From positions 1-64,000 of the forward strand of contig NZ_SSDF01000065.1 in the NCBI RefSeq assembly GCF_004794515.1: a stretch of 64,000 nt of DNA, in the 5' to 3' direction. A program made the translations under genes and the position numbers. Origin of the DNA: Microbacterium sp. A20 (GTDB lineage Bacteria; Actinomycetota; Actinomycetes; Actinomycetales; Microbacteriaceae). The notes beneath the pieces were generated by a model. It made no database searches and had not been told where the DNA came from. It saw only the letters and a program-made list of their open reading frames with translations. This document shows positions 8,930 to 17,655 of this stretch, piece after piece; the first letter of the stretch is position 1; the number at the start of each line of letters is the position of its first letter.

Positions 8930-10872
8930 CGCAGGACCGTCTCTTCCTCTTCCGCGGCCGTCTCATCAGCAACTGTGGCGATGGCCACCGGGACCGGCAC
9001 GTCGCCGCTGACCGGATGCCAGCAGGCGACCCGATGCCCCTCGGCATCCGCCACGAGTTCGGGATCGGTCTCCCGGCAGAGGTCGGTGGCGAGCGGGCAG
9101 CGGGCGGCGAACGCGCATCCCGCGGGGAAGGCACCCGGTGCCGGCGGTCGGCCGGGGATCACCTTGAGCGGTTCCCGGCGGTCGGCGTCGAGCTCGGGCA
9201 CGACCTCGAGCAGCGCCCGCGTGTACGGGTGCCGGGCGTCGGTGTGGAGGTTCGCCGCCGGCAGGTCCTCCACGATGCGACCGGCGTACATCACCAGCAC
9301 CCGATCACACGTCTGCGCGACGACCGCGATGTCGTGGCTGATGAGCAGGATCGCGGCATCGGTGTCGCGCCGTACTCCCGCCAGCAGCTGCAGCACCTGT
9401 CGCTGCACGGTGACGTCGAGCGCCGTGGTGGGCTCGTCCGCGATGATCAGGCGCGGGTGGTTCATGAGGCCCATGGCGATCATCGCCCGCTGCCGCATAC
9501 CGCCGGAGAACTCGTGCGGGTACTGGCGGGCGCGTCGTGCGGCCGCGGGCACGCGCACCGACTGCAGGCGTTCGACCGCCCGGTCCATCGCCTGCTTCCG
9601 GGTGATGTCCTGGTGTTCGGAGGCGGCCTCGGCGAGCTGCGATCCGATCCTCCTGGTCGGGTTGAACGAGGTCATCGGATCCTGGAACACCATCGCCAGC
9701 GAGGTGCCGAGCAGGCTCCGCACGGCGCGGTCGGATGTCGTCAGCAGCGGAGTGCCGCAGAAGTCCAGGTGCGCGGCGGTGACATCGCCCGGGCGCTCGA
9801 TCAGGCGGGCGGCGGCGAGGGCGGTGAGGCTCTTGCCCGACCCGGATTCGCCGACCACGCCGATGGCTTCTCCCCGAGCCACCGTGAACGAGACGCCGCG
9901 CACCGGGGTGACCCAGCCGGCCGGCGTCGGGAAGGAGACGCGGAGGTCGTCGACGACGAGCACCGCCTCGCCGCCGTCGACCGGCGCGGGCTGAGCGCCG
10001 CCGGGACGCACGATCGTGGGGAGGGGCCGACGGCGTCGAGCGGAACGACCCCCGAGCGCCGCCGCCGCGGTCTCGCCGAGGAGGTTGAAGGCGAGGCCGG
10101 CGATCACCACGGCCACCGCGGGTCCGAGCGCTGCCGCCGGGTTGAGGTAGATGCGGTTCAGACCCTCGCCGAGCAGGCGACCCCAGTCGTACTCGGGCAC
10201 CTGGACGCCCAGCCCGAGGAATGACAGACCCGCGAAGGCGAGCAGTGCCGAACCGGCCGCCACGGTCGCGTTCACGATGAGCGGTTCGCCGATGTTCGGC
10301 AGGATGTGCCGGATCAGGATGCGCATGCGCGAGACGCCGGCCACCTGCGCGGCGGAGATGAAGTCGCGGCCGGCGATCGCGGCCGACAGGGTCTGTGTCA
10401 GCCGGGCGAATTGCGGGGCCATGGCGAAACCGATCGCGAGCACGGCGCCCGTGGAGCCGACACCGAAGATGACCGCGAAGAACAGGGCGAGCAGGAGACC
10501 GGGGAAAGCGACCGCGATGTTCACGAAGCCGACGATCGGCCGGCCGAGCCACCGCGGGAGCACGGATGGCGCGGTGCCCAGCAGCGTGCCGGCGACGACG
10601 CCGATGATCACGGCGATCACGGCGAGCACCACGGAGAGCCGGGTGGCGACCAGCACGCGGGCGAGCACGTCGCGTCCGAGCGTGTCGGTGCCCAGCAGGT
10701 GTGCGGCGCTCGGTCCCTGCGTGATCTCGGTGGGGTTCACCTGCTCGGCCTGCGCGCCCCAGATCATCGGGGCGAAGATCGCGCCCAGGGCGACGAGCAG
10801 CATCAGGCTGAGAGCGGTGATGCCCAGTGGTGACCGGACGATGCCCGACCAGGCCGTACGTGCCGACATCAT
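8926..10872 (-). CDS. Fused peptide ABC transporter permease (OppC-like) and ATPase (OppD-like)
   Basis: 648-residue fusion. Residues 1-275 are a DppC/OppC permease with an N-terminal membrane segment (14-36), LLGTDTLGRDVLARVL, and an EAA-type coupling loop (SAAQVAGVSRMRILIRHILP, 173-192). A linker near 276-302 (Arg/Pro-rich) leads to an OppD ATPase with Walker A GESGSGKS (341-348), signature FSGGMRQR (455-462), Walker B LIIADE and a C-terminal oligo_HPY segment (AGCAFAARCPLA). Start chosen at the first of two tandem ATG codons (10872, 10869) because it overlaps the stop of the OppB-like gene; the open frame continues upstream but only antisense to OppB. Such permease-ATPase fusions are known in Actinobacteria. 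Confidence 0.88.
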   Translation of the reverse strand: MMSARTAWSGIVRSPLGITALSLMLLVALGAIFAPMIWGAQAEQVNPTEITQGPSAAHLLGTDTLGRDVLARVLVATRLSVVLAVIAVIIGVVAGTLLGTAPSVLPRWLGRPIVGFVNIAVAFPGLLLALFFAVIFGVGSTGAVLAIGFAMAPQFARLTQTLSAAIAGRDFISAAQVAGVSRMRILIRHILPNIGEPLIVNATVAAGSALLAFAGLSFLGLGVQVPEYDWGRLLGEGLNRIYLNPAAALGPAVAVVIAGLAFNLLGETAAAALGGRSARRRRPLPTIVRPGGAQPAPVDGGEAVLVVDDLRVSFPTPAGWVTPVRGVSFTVARGEAIGVVGESGSGKSLTALAAARLIERPGDVTAAHLDFCGTPLLTTSDRAVRSLLGTSLAMVFQDPMTSFNPTRRIGSQLAEAASEHQDITRKQAMDRAVERLQSVRVPAAARRARQYPHEFSGGMRQRAMIAMGLMNHPRLIIADEPTTALDVTVQRQVLQLLAGVRRDTDAAILLISHDIAVVAQTCDRVLVMYAGRIVEDLPAANLHTDARHPYTRALLEVVPELDADRREPLKVIPGRPPAPGAFPAGCAFAARCPLATDLCRETDPELVADAEGHRVACWHPVSGDVPVPVAIATVADETAAEEEETVLR

Positions 10873-11867
10873 GCCTCCCGGATGGTGGATCGAGGGTCGA
10901 GGAGGGCGAGGATCACGTCGATCACGAGGTTCACGACGAGGACGCCGACGCCGTAGACGAGCACGATCCCCTGGACCACGGAGTAGTCCTTCGTGAGGAT
11001 CGACTGCACGATCATGGTGCCCAGGCCCGGCCAGGCGAAGACGTTCTCGACCAGCACGGTCCCGGCGACCATGCCCGTCAGGAGCAGGCCGGTGAGCGTG
11101 AGGGTCGCCGTCATGGCGTTCGGCAGCGCGTGGCGCGAGTAGATGCGGTGCGGGGCGAGCCGCTTGGCGCGCGCGGTGCGGATGAAGTCCTGGCCGAGCA
11201 CCGAGAGCACCTCGACGCGGATGATGCGCGAGAAGACCGCGATGGGTCCGACCGCGAGCGCCACCACGGGGAGGACGAGTGCGAACGGCGCGGTGTTGCC
11301 GGCGACCGGGAACCAGCCGAGGGAGACCGCGAACACATAAACGAGTCCGACCGCGAGGAGGAACTCGGGAATCGCGGCCAGGATCACCGACCCGGTCGCG
11401 AACGCCAGCTCGAGGCCGCGCCGCCGCCCGCCTCGGGTGAGGACGGCCATCGTCACCCCGAGCGGGACCGAGACCAGCAGCACGAGGAGCACCGCGAGGA
11501 GGGCGAGCTGGAGGGTGGCCGGAAGTCGGGTGGCGATGATCTCCGACACCGGTTGGCTGGTGATCATCGATGTGCCCATGTCGCCGGTGAACAGACCGCC
11601 GATGTAGCGGAAGTACTGCACGATCAGCGGCTGGTCGAGCCCGAGCGCGGCGCGTCTGGCCTCGACCAGCTCGGTCGGGGCGTTCAGCCCGAGCGCGGCT
11701 CGCACCGGGTCGCCCGGCACGAGGTGGATCATGAGGAAGGCAGCCGTGACCAGCACCCACACCGAGAGCAGGAACTGCCCTCCGCGACGGACCAGGAAGG
11801 ACACCCAGGGGTTGTCCGACCGTGCGGATCTGATCAGTATCGCCTGCGTGGCGGTGGTGCTGGCCAT
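10869..11867 (-). CDS. Peptide ABC transporter permease (OppB/DppB type)
   Basis: 332-residue inner-membrane permease. First membrane segment near 32-50, the typical MIHLVPGDPVRAALG stretch following it, several further hydrophobic segments, and the coupling-loop-like sequence QDFIRTARAKRLAPHRIYSR. Ends NLVIDVILALLDPRSTIREA, a standard OppB C terminus. It would pair with the OppC half of the next protein to form the translocation pore. It follows the binding-protein gene after 21 nt and overlaps the next start. Confidence 0.9.
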   Translation of the reverse strand: MASTTATQAILIRSARSDNPWVSFLVRRGGQFLLSVWVLVTAAFLMIHLVPGDPVRAALGLNAPTELVEARRAALGLDQPLIVQYFRYIGGLFTGDMGTSMITSQPVSEIIATRLPATLQLALLAVLLVLLVSVPLGVTMAVLTRGGRRRGLELAFATGSVILAAIPEFLLAVGLVYVFAVSLGWFPVAGNTAPFALVLPVVALAVGPIAVFSRIIRVEVLSVLGQDFIRTARAKRLAPHRIYSRHALPNAMTATLTLTGLLLTGMVAGTVLVENVFAWPGLGTMIVQSILTKDYSVVQGIVLVYGVGVLVVNLVIDVILALLDPRSTIREA

Positions 11868-11888
11868 CGGCTGCCTCCGGTCCCAGAT

Positions 11889-13484
11889 CTACTCGTACAT
11901 GCGGATCGACGTGGGGTCGATGCCGTCGCCCTCGGTGAAGGTCGCCTTGGTCGCGAAGGTCGACCGCGTGATGTTCGCGTACGGCACGACGCTGGTCGTC
12001 TCGAACAGTGCCTCCTCCGCGGCGGCCCAGTCGTCGCAGCCCTCGTTCCCGGCTTCGGCGGATGCCGCGGTGACGGCGGCGGTGTAGTCGGGGTTGTCGA
12101 TCGAGGCGTAGTTGGTGCCGTTCGGGGGCGTCGGTCCGGAGTAGAACGGCACGAGCATGCTCGGCAGCGAGACCGTCAGCGGCGCCGCCGAGATGTCCCA
12201 GTCGCCGGTGGAGAACAGCACCTCGCTAAGGGTCGGCGAGTCGACGGCGGTCACGCTGATGTCGACGCCGAGGTCCTTCCAGGCCGCCTGTGCGAGTTCG
12301 GCGGCGGCGTTGCCGGCATCTCCGAGCTGCGAGGAGTAGATCATCCGCAGGGTGAGCGTCTCGCCGTCCTTGGCACGCACCCCGTCGGAGCCGGCTTCCC
12401 ACCCGGCGTCGTCGAGTGCCGCGGCGGCTGCCTTCACATCCAGCTCGGGGAGGTGCCCCGAGACGGTGTCCGCCCGGCACGGGTTCGGCGACACCGTGAC
12501 GAGTCCGGTCGGCACCGTCGCCTTGCCGCTGCCGATGACCTGGCGCATCTGCTCGAGGTCGACCGCCTGCATCAGCGCCTCGCGCACCGCCTGGTCGGCC
12601 GTGGGTCGCCCTTCCGCCTGGTTGAAGGTGAAGGACCCGCCGGGGGTCTCGATCGAGGTGTGGAAGAGTCCGGCGTCCTCCACTCGTGCGGTGTCCGGGC
12701 CGATCACCAGGGCCGCGTTGACCTCACCAGACAGCAGCAGGTTGGTCGCGGTGGTCTCGTTGGGCACGACGCGGAACACGACGGTGTCCGGCAGGCCCTT
12801 CTGCTCCGGGTCCCAGTCGCCAGGGCCCCAGGCGAAGTCGTCCCGGCGGGTGAGGGTGTACTGGCTGTTGGGTGCGATCTCGGTCATGGTGAACATCCCC
12901 GTCGAGCCCTCACCCTTCGCGAGCGCATCCGGGTCATCGATCACGGTGCCGCAGACGATCGAGATGCTGCCGATGTTCTCGATGAGGAACGAGTCGGGGC
13001 GTCCGCTGGTGACGGTGACAGTGCCGGCGTCGTCGTCGCCGACCGCGGCTGTTCCGGGCTGCACCTGCAGGCCCATGAGCGGCGAGCCGTTCGCGGGGTC
13101 CCCGATGTGGGTGATGTTCGCTGCGACGTCGGTCGCCGTCAGGGGCGTGCCGTCCTCGCACGAGAGGTCGTCTCGGAGCGTGAAGGTCGCGGTCGTCGTG
13201 TCCGCCTCCCACTTCTCGGCCAGGCCGGAGGCGATGCTGCCGTCTTCCGAGACCTCCACGAGGCGGGCGTAAAGGAAGCGGTCGATCGAGCGGGCGACGG
13301 ACATCACGGTCACGAACGGATCCAGGCTGCCCGGGTCGGTCGAGATCACCGAGGTGAAGGTCTTGCCGTCGGCGAGGACGCCCTCGGGAGCGTCTCCGCC
13401 GCCGGGGGAAGCGCCTGCGGCACAGGACGTCAGGGCGAGCGCCGCAGCGCCGAGCAGCGCGATCAGCGGGGTACGAGAACGCAT
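11889..13484 (-). CDS. Peptide-binding lipoprotein, extracellular solute-binding family 5
   Basis: 531-residue lipoprotein with a short signal ending at lipobox ALTSC (C21), followed by a Gly/Ser/Pro-rich linker. The mature protein resembles DppA/OppA-type binding proteins (family 5), with TSVISTDPGSLDPFVTVMS near the N terminus and a long two-lobed body. ATG at 13484 is chosen because GGAGG stands about 9 nt upstream and the signal peptide begins there; the longer reading frame upstream overlaps the preceding gene. It delivers peptides to the permease encoded immediately downstream. Ligand class (D-residue or wall peptides) is only inferred from neighbours. Confidence 0.9.
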   Translation of the reverse strand: MRSRTPLIALLGAAALALTSCAAGASPGGGDAPEGVLADGKTFTSVISTDPGSLDPFVTVMSVARSIDRFLYARLVEVSEDGSIASGLAEKWEADTTTATFTLRDDLSCEDGTPLTATDVAANITHIGDPANGSPLMGLQVQPGTAAVGDDDAGTVTVTSGRPDSFLIENIGSISIVCGTVIDDPDALAKGEGSTGMFTMTEIAPNSQYTLTRRDDFAWGPGDWDPEQKGLPDTVVFRVVPNETTATNLLLSGEVNAALVIGPDTARVEDAGLFHTSIETPGGSFTFNQAEGRPTADQAVREALMQAVDLEQMRQVIGSGKATVPTGLVTVSPNPCRADTVSGHLPELDVKAAAAALDDAGWEAGSDGVRAKDGETLTLRMIYSSQLGDAGNAAAELAQAAWKDLGVDISVTAVDSPTLSEVLFSTGDWDISAAPLTVSLPSMLVPFYSGPTPPNGTNYASIDNPDYTAAVTAASAEAGNEGCDDWAAAEEALFETTSVVPYANITRSTFATKATFTEGDGIDPTSIRMYE

Positions 13485-13548
13485 CAGAAGCCTCCAGCAG
13501 TGTTCGGGATGGTGCAGGTGGTGGTGCAGGGGGTGGGGCGGGTGCAGA

Positions 13549-14460
13549 TCAGAGTGCGCGCAGGTGCTCGACGGCGGAGAAGGCCGCGCGACCGATCGAG
13601 GCGTCCACGAGGGGCTGCCTGTCGGCGAGCGATGCAGCGCGGGTGAAGACGGCCACGGCGTACTGCCGGCCGTCGGGATAGGTGACGACACCGGCCTCGT
13701 TGCGCCAGGTGGGGAGGGTGCCGGTCTTCGCCGCGATGCGGACCCCGGGCGGGAAGCCGGAGGTCAGCCGGTGCGGCCAGACCTGCAGCGCCATGATCTC
13801 GCGCGCCTGGCGGCAGGCCTTGGCCGACGCCGCCGTGTCCGTCCACAGTGCGTTCAGTAGCGTGGTGACGTCACGCGGCGTGGAGTGCGAGGTCTTGACG
13901 GGATGCACCGCGTCGAGCGCGAGGATCTGCTCGGCCGTCGCGCCCTCGAAGAGCTCATCCAGATCGCTGTCGGCCGCACCGCCCAGATCGGCGATGACCG
14001 AGGCGAAGAGGTCTTCGCAGCATCCGATGAGTCGCGTCTGCCTGAGCCCCAGATCGCTGATCACCCGGTTCACGGCCTCCGTGCCGAGGCGGTGGTAGAG
14101 GACGTCGGTCGCGGCGTTGTCGCTCATCGTCATCATGTTCAGCGCGAGGTCGCGCCAGCTGGCCACGACGTCGTCCGCGAAGCCGGCCGTGCCCACGCCG
14201 CCGATGCGGTAGCGCGCCGTCACGGTGGTCCGCTCGGTCGGGTCGAGTTCACCGGCGGCGACCGCGCGGACGTAGGCGGTGAGGACGAGGATCTTGAACA
14301 CCGAGGCGAGCACCACGGGCTCGTCGGCGCCGACGCTCACCTCCGCGCCGCCCTCGACGCCGATCTCCCGTGCGTGCAGGAAACCGGTGGCGCCGGCATC
14401 CGTGAAGATCTCCTGGATGTCGGACGAGATCGCCGACTGCGGCGCCGTGACCGTGCTCAC
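13549..14460 (-). CDS. Class A beta-lactamase-fold serine hydrolase without signal peptide
   Basis: 303 residues with the penicillin-recognising triad: S53-VF-K56 (S-x-x-K), S113-D-N115 (SDN) and K245-T-G247 (KTG). I see no clear omega-loop ExxLN motif, which true class A beta-lactamases use for deacylation, and no export signal, so the enzyme should be cytosolic. That argues against simple penicillin resistance and for hydrolysis of an imported D-amino-acid-containing peptide or amide. Its ATG overlaps the stop of the preceding class C-like hydrolase by 4 nt, and the peptide transporter follows. A beta-lactamase that detoxifies internalised drug remains possible. Confidence 0.8.
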   Translation of the reverse strand: MSTVTAPQSAISSDIQEIFTDAGATGFLHAREIGVEGGAEVSVGADEPVVLASVFKILVLTAYVRAVAAGELDPTERTTVTARYRIGGVGTAGFADDVVASWRDLALNMMTMSDNAATDVLYHRLGTEAVNRVISDLGLRQTRLIGCCEDLFASVIADLGGAADSDLDELFEGATAEQILALDAVHPVKTSHSTPRDVTTLLNALWTDTAASAKACRQAREIMALQVWPHRLTSGFPPGVRIAAKTGTLPTWRNEAGVVTYPDGRQYAVAVFTRAASLADRQPLVDASIGRAAFSAVEHLRAL

Positions 14461-15845
14461 GCGTCGACCCGGCGGTCGGCGCGTCCCGTGTGCAGGTACA
14501 GGGCGCGTCCGGTGCCGTCGTCGCCGACGAAGGCGTGCGGCATGCGCATCCCGTGCTCCTGCTTGCGGGGGAGCAGCGTGTCCCTCGTCCAGCCGACCAG
14601 CTCGACCGGCTCCGGTGCCGGGCCGAGCTCGGCGAAGATCCCCTTCATGGTGCGCTCCAGCCAGATGCGGCCGTCGTCGTCGAGTCGCACCGTCGAGTCG
14701 GAGACCGACGACGAATACGTGCCGAGGATGCGGTCCACGTCGATCTCGACCGGCGTCTCGGGGATCGTGGGCAGGGCGGGCATCGTGACCCCGGCCAGCG
14801 CCTCGAGCACCCGGGAGGTGATGGCGTGGTAGGCGTCGACCGTCTGCCCGCCGTTGGTGAGGACCGCCACGGCGACCCCTGCGGAGGGGACCATCCGCAG
14901 GAACGCGTTCTGCCCGATCGTGCCGCCGTCGTGGCCGATCACCGGGCCGCCTTCCCAGTCGAAGATCTCCCAGCCCAGGCCCCAGGCGTCGCCCATCAGA
15001 CCGAGCTCGGGAAGGTCGACCTGCCGCTCCTGCATCGCCCGCACGCTCTGCTCCGAGAGCACGCGGGTCCCGTCAGAGGCGACGCCGCCGTCGAGGTGCA
15101 TCCGGGCATAGCTCACCAGGTCGTGCGCCGTCATGGCGAGCATCGATCCGGCCGGAGCGTTGGAGCGCACGAGGCTCCACACCGGAGCGGGCACCGGCTC
15201 GTCGCTGCCCTCTGCGGGGATGTGCCCGAGCGCGGCGCGGAACATGATCGCCTCGGACGCCGTGGTGGCCACGTGGGTCAACCCCAGCGGACCGGCGAGG
15301 TGGGTGCGGAGCGCCTGATCGTAGGACGTGCCGCGCAGCACCTCGACGATGCGGCCGAGCACCACGAACGCGGCGTTGTTGTACGAGAAGCGCTCGCCGG
15401 GGGCGAAGAGCTGCGGGGCATCGGCGATCGTGGCGAGGTACTTCTCCACGGCGTCGTCGCCCACTCCGGTGTCGTTGAACAGATCGCCCTCGAAACCGCT
15501 CACGTGGCTCAGCAGCTGCCGAGCGGTGATCGCGCTCGCCGCCGCGTCGTCGCCGATCGCGAACGCGGGCACGGTGTCGCGCACCGGGGCGTCGATGTCG
15601 AGCAGACCCTCGTCGACGAGCTGCATGATGAGCGTCGCCGTCCAGGTCTTCGTGATCGAGCCGATCTGGAAGACCGAGTCGACGTCGGCCTCGACACCGG
15701 TGTTGCGGTTCAGGATGCCGGCGGCGGTGGTGAAGATCTCGCCTCCGGACAGGATCGCGACGGATGCCGCGGGGATGTGCGCGTCGGCCAGCATCGTGGG
15801 AAGGTTCTCCCGCACCCAGCTGCCGATTTCGTTCAGGTCGGACAC
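14457..15845 (-). CDS. Class C beta-lactamase / D-aminopeptidase-like serine hydrolase
   Basis: 462-residue cytosolic hydrolase. S63-IT-K66 is the nucleophile motif, Y155-x-N157 the second motif and HDGGTIGQN carries the third. A smaller C-terminal domain (from about residue 350) resembles the accessory domains of D-aminopeptidases and EstB-type esterases. GTG at 15845 is preferred because GAGGAG lies just upstream; an ATG 33 nt earlier would add residues with no similarity. It is clearly related to the second half of the 1110-residue fusion encoded downstream. It begins after a 143-nt gap and is translationally coupled to the class A-like gene. Confidence 0.82.
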   Translation of the reverse strand: MSDLNEIGSWVRENLPTMLADAHIPAASVAILSGGEIFTTAAGILNRNTGVEADVDSVFQIGSITKTWTATLIMQLVDEGLLDIDAPVRDTVPAFAIGDDAAASAITARQLLSHVSGFEGDLFNDTGVGDDAVEKYLATIADAPQLFAPGERFSYNNAAFVVLGRIVEVLRGTSYDQALRTHLAGPLGLTHVATTASEAIMFRAALGHIPAEGSDEPVPAPVWSLVRSNAPAGSMLAMTAHDLVSYARMHLDGGVASDGTRVLSEQSVRAMQERQVDLPELGLMGDAWGLGWEIFDWEGGPVIGHDGGTIGQNAFLRMVPSAGVAVAVLTNGGQTVDAYHAITSRVLEALAGVTMPALPTIPETPVEIDVDRILGTYSSSVSDSTVRLDDDGRIWLERTMKGIFAELGPAPEPVELVGWTRDTLLPRKQEHGMRMPHAFVGDDGTGRALYLHTGRADRRVDA

Positions 15846-15988
15846 GTGCGCTCCTCTACATCGAGTGGGTCGTCGCATTCGGGGCGACGGCGATGGGGCC
15901 GAGACTATTCGCGTGCTCCGCCGGGCCGTTGGTGCCCGGCGACGAGACTTGCGCGCACCTTGGTTCGCCAGGACGAAGGATCAGCGCT

Positions 15989-17473
15989 TCATGCGTCTCC
16001 TCGGACGGCACGCCCCGGGAGGGCGTCGGGCACGATCTCCCCGGCGTGCACGACGGGGACGCCGTGTACGTAGAGCTGGCGGATGCCCCGGGAGGGTCTG
16101 GTCGGGTCGGAGTAGGTCGCCCGGTCGGTGAGCGTCGCCGGGTCCAGTACAACGATGTCGGCGTCGGCACCGACCGACAGGTGTCCCTTGCCCCGCATCC
16201 CGGAGGAGACCTCATCGAGCACGCGCGCCGGCAGGTAGGCGCAGCGCCGGAATGCCTCGCCCCAGCTCCAGGTCCCGCTCTCGACGACCATCAGACGCAG
16301 CGACTTCGTGAACGTCCCCGCCGTGCGCGGGTGCGTGTGCCCGCCCGAGGGGAGGGGCCATTCTCGCTGCTCGTACACGGTGCGTCCGTCGGCCTCCACC
16401 CACGAGACGGGCATCGCGTCGCTCGCGACGATCGAGTCGGGGTAGGCGAGCGCGCGGTGCAGGTGCGCGCGGTCGAAGGGGTCGGCCTCGTCGAGGAAGG
16501 TCACGATGCACGTGGCCCCGGGGTCGGTCGCCCGTACCTCGCGCAGCCGCGCCTCGTCGGCGATGCGCTCGCCCGTGTCCACGAGGACGAGCGAGGTCGG
16601 GGTGATGCCGAGACCCTTGAGCTTCTCCGGAGCGAGGAAGAACGCGCCGATCGCCGTGCTGCCCGCACCGTAGGGATAGGCCTCGACCGTCACGCGCGAG
16701 CCGGCGGCGCGGCTGCGGTCGAGCAGGGCGAGCACGCGGTCGATGTGGCGCAGCGATGTGCTGTTCACGTGGCAGTGGTGCATCGCGGCACCCGTCTCGG
16801 CGGCGGCGCGGACCAGCTCCTCCGAGCCGTCGATCGGGGTGCGGGGATCGGCCTCGATCAGCTCCCGCACGTGCGTGAAGGTGGGAGCGTGCGCGGCGGC
16901 GGCGAGCCGGGAGAGGTCGAGGTACTCGTCCGGATCGGAGCGGGGCGCGTAGCCCATGAGTACACCGATCCCGAGGGCGCCGGCTCCGATCTCGTCCTCG
17001 AGCAGGCCCAGCCAGCGTCGACGCTCGGCGGGGGAGGACGCCCGCTGCCACTCCGGCTTCCCGAGCAGGTCCATCGACGCGGTGAAGTCGGCGACGGGCA
17101 CCCGGTCGAGGTGGGCGTACGCCCGCGCCTGCGACCAGGATGCGGAGAACCCGTAGTTCAGGGGGCGTCCGTCGGCGGCGGCGCGGGCGAGGGCTTCGGC
17201 GATCGGCATGAGGCCGGCTTCGAGGTCGAGTGCGGTGGTGACACCGTCCATCGCCTGCAGCCGCTGTCCGGCGATGGAGTGGACGTGACTGTGCAGGTCG
17301 ACGAATCCCGGGCCGACGATGAGACCCGTGGCGTCGACGATGTCGGCACCGGCCGGTGCGGCGAGGTCGTCGCCCACGGCGGCCACCCGTCCGTCCGCGA
17401 TCAGGAGGTCGGCGATCCGATCGGATCCGGTCTTCGGGTCGATGACGCGCCCGCCGCGCAGCAGAGTGTCCAC
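15989..17473 (-). CDS. N-acyl-D-amino acid deacylase (D-aminoacylase) family amidohydrolase
   Basis: About 494-residue metal-dependent amidohydrolase. Numbering from GTG at 17473: metal motif H61-S-H63 in GPGFVDLHSHVHS, further candidate ligands H201 (FTHVRE) and H235 (HHCHVN), EAYPYGAGST near 264, catalytic Asp D352 (VASDAMP) and the family signature HPRTAGTFTKSLR near 381. N- and C-terminal strands form the small beta domain. It would release D-amino acids from N-acyl-D-amino acids. The start is not certain: the frame is open further upstream and no strong ribosome-binding site is seen. First gene of the minus-strand block, divergent from the LacI gene. Confidence 0.85.
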   Translation of the reverse strand: MDTLLRGGRVIDPKTGSDRIADLLIADGRVAAVGDDLAAPAGADIVDATGLIVGPGFVDLHSHVHSIAGQRLQAMDGVTTALDLEAGLMPIAEALARAAADGRPLNYGFSASWSQARAYAHLDRVPVADFTASMDLLGKPEWQRASSPAERRRWLGLLEDEIGAGALGIGVLMGYAPRSDPDEYLDLSRLAAAAHAPTFTHVRELIEADPRTPIDGSEELVRAAAETGAAMHHCHVNSTSLRHIDRVLALLDRSRAAGSRVTVEAYPYGAGSTAIGAFFLAPEKLKGLGITPTSLVLVDTGERIADEARLREVRATDPGATCIVTFLDEADPFDRAHLHRALAYPDSIVASDAMPVSWVEADGRTVYEQREWPLPSGGHTHPRTAGTFTKSLRLMVVESGTWSWGEAFRRCAYLPARVLDEVSSGMRGKGHLSVGADADIVVLDPATLTDRATYSDPTRPSRGIRQLYVHGVPVVHAGEIVPDALPGRAVRGDA

Positions 17474-17607
17474 GCTGTCACGATGCCACGCGGCGGGAGG
17501 CGGTTCCGGTGCAGTTCGACGAAACCCCGCGCACCTTCCCGTGCCCCCGCACAACCGGAGACGCGCTCGACGGGGCGCGGAGAGGTGCGTCCGCGCGTCC
17601 CAGCAGA

Positions 17608-17640
17608 CATAATGAATGTGACGATGTGACCGTGCACACG
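17608..17640 (+). promoter_or_regulatory. Candidate promoter and auto-operator of the LacI gene
   Basis: CATAAT at 17608-17613 is a plausible -10 box. It is followed by CGATGTGACCGTGCACACG (17622-17640), whose left half CGATGTGA is identical to the left arm of the palindrome upstream of the sugar transporter. The second half is degenerate. This suggests autoregulation by the LacI protein. Confidence 0.4.
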
Positions 17641-17655
17641 CGAGGAGGCGAAGTG

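Noticed and set aside
13549-14460. Beta-lactam resistance determinant
   Set aside because: No signal peptide, no clear ExxLN motif, and the operon context points to peptide metabolism.
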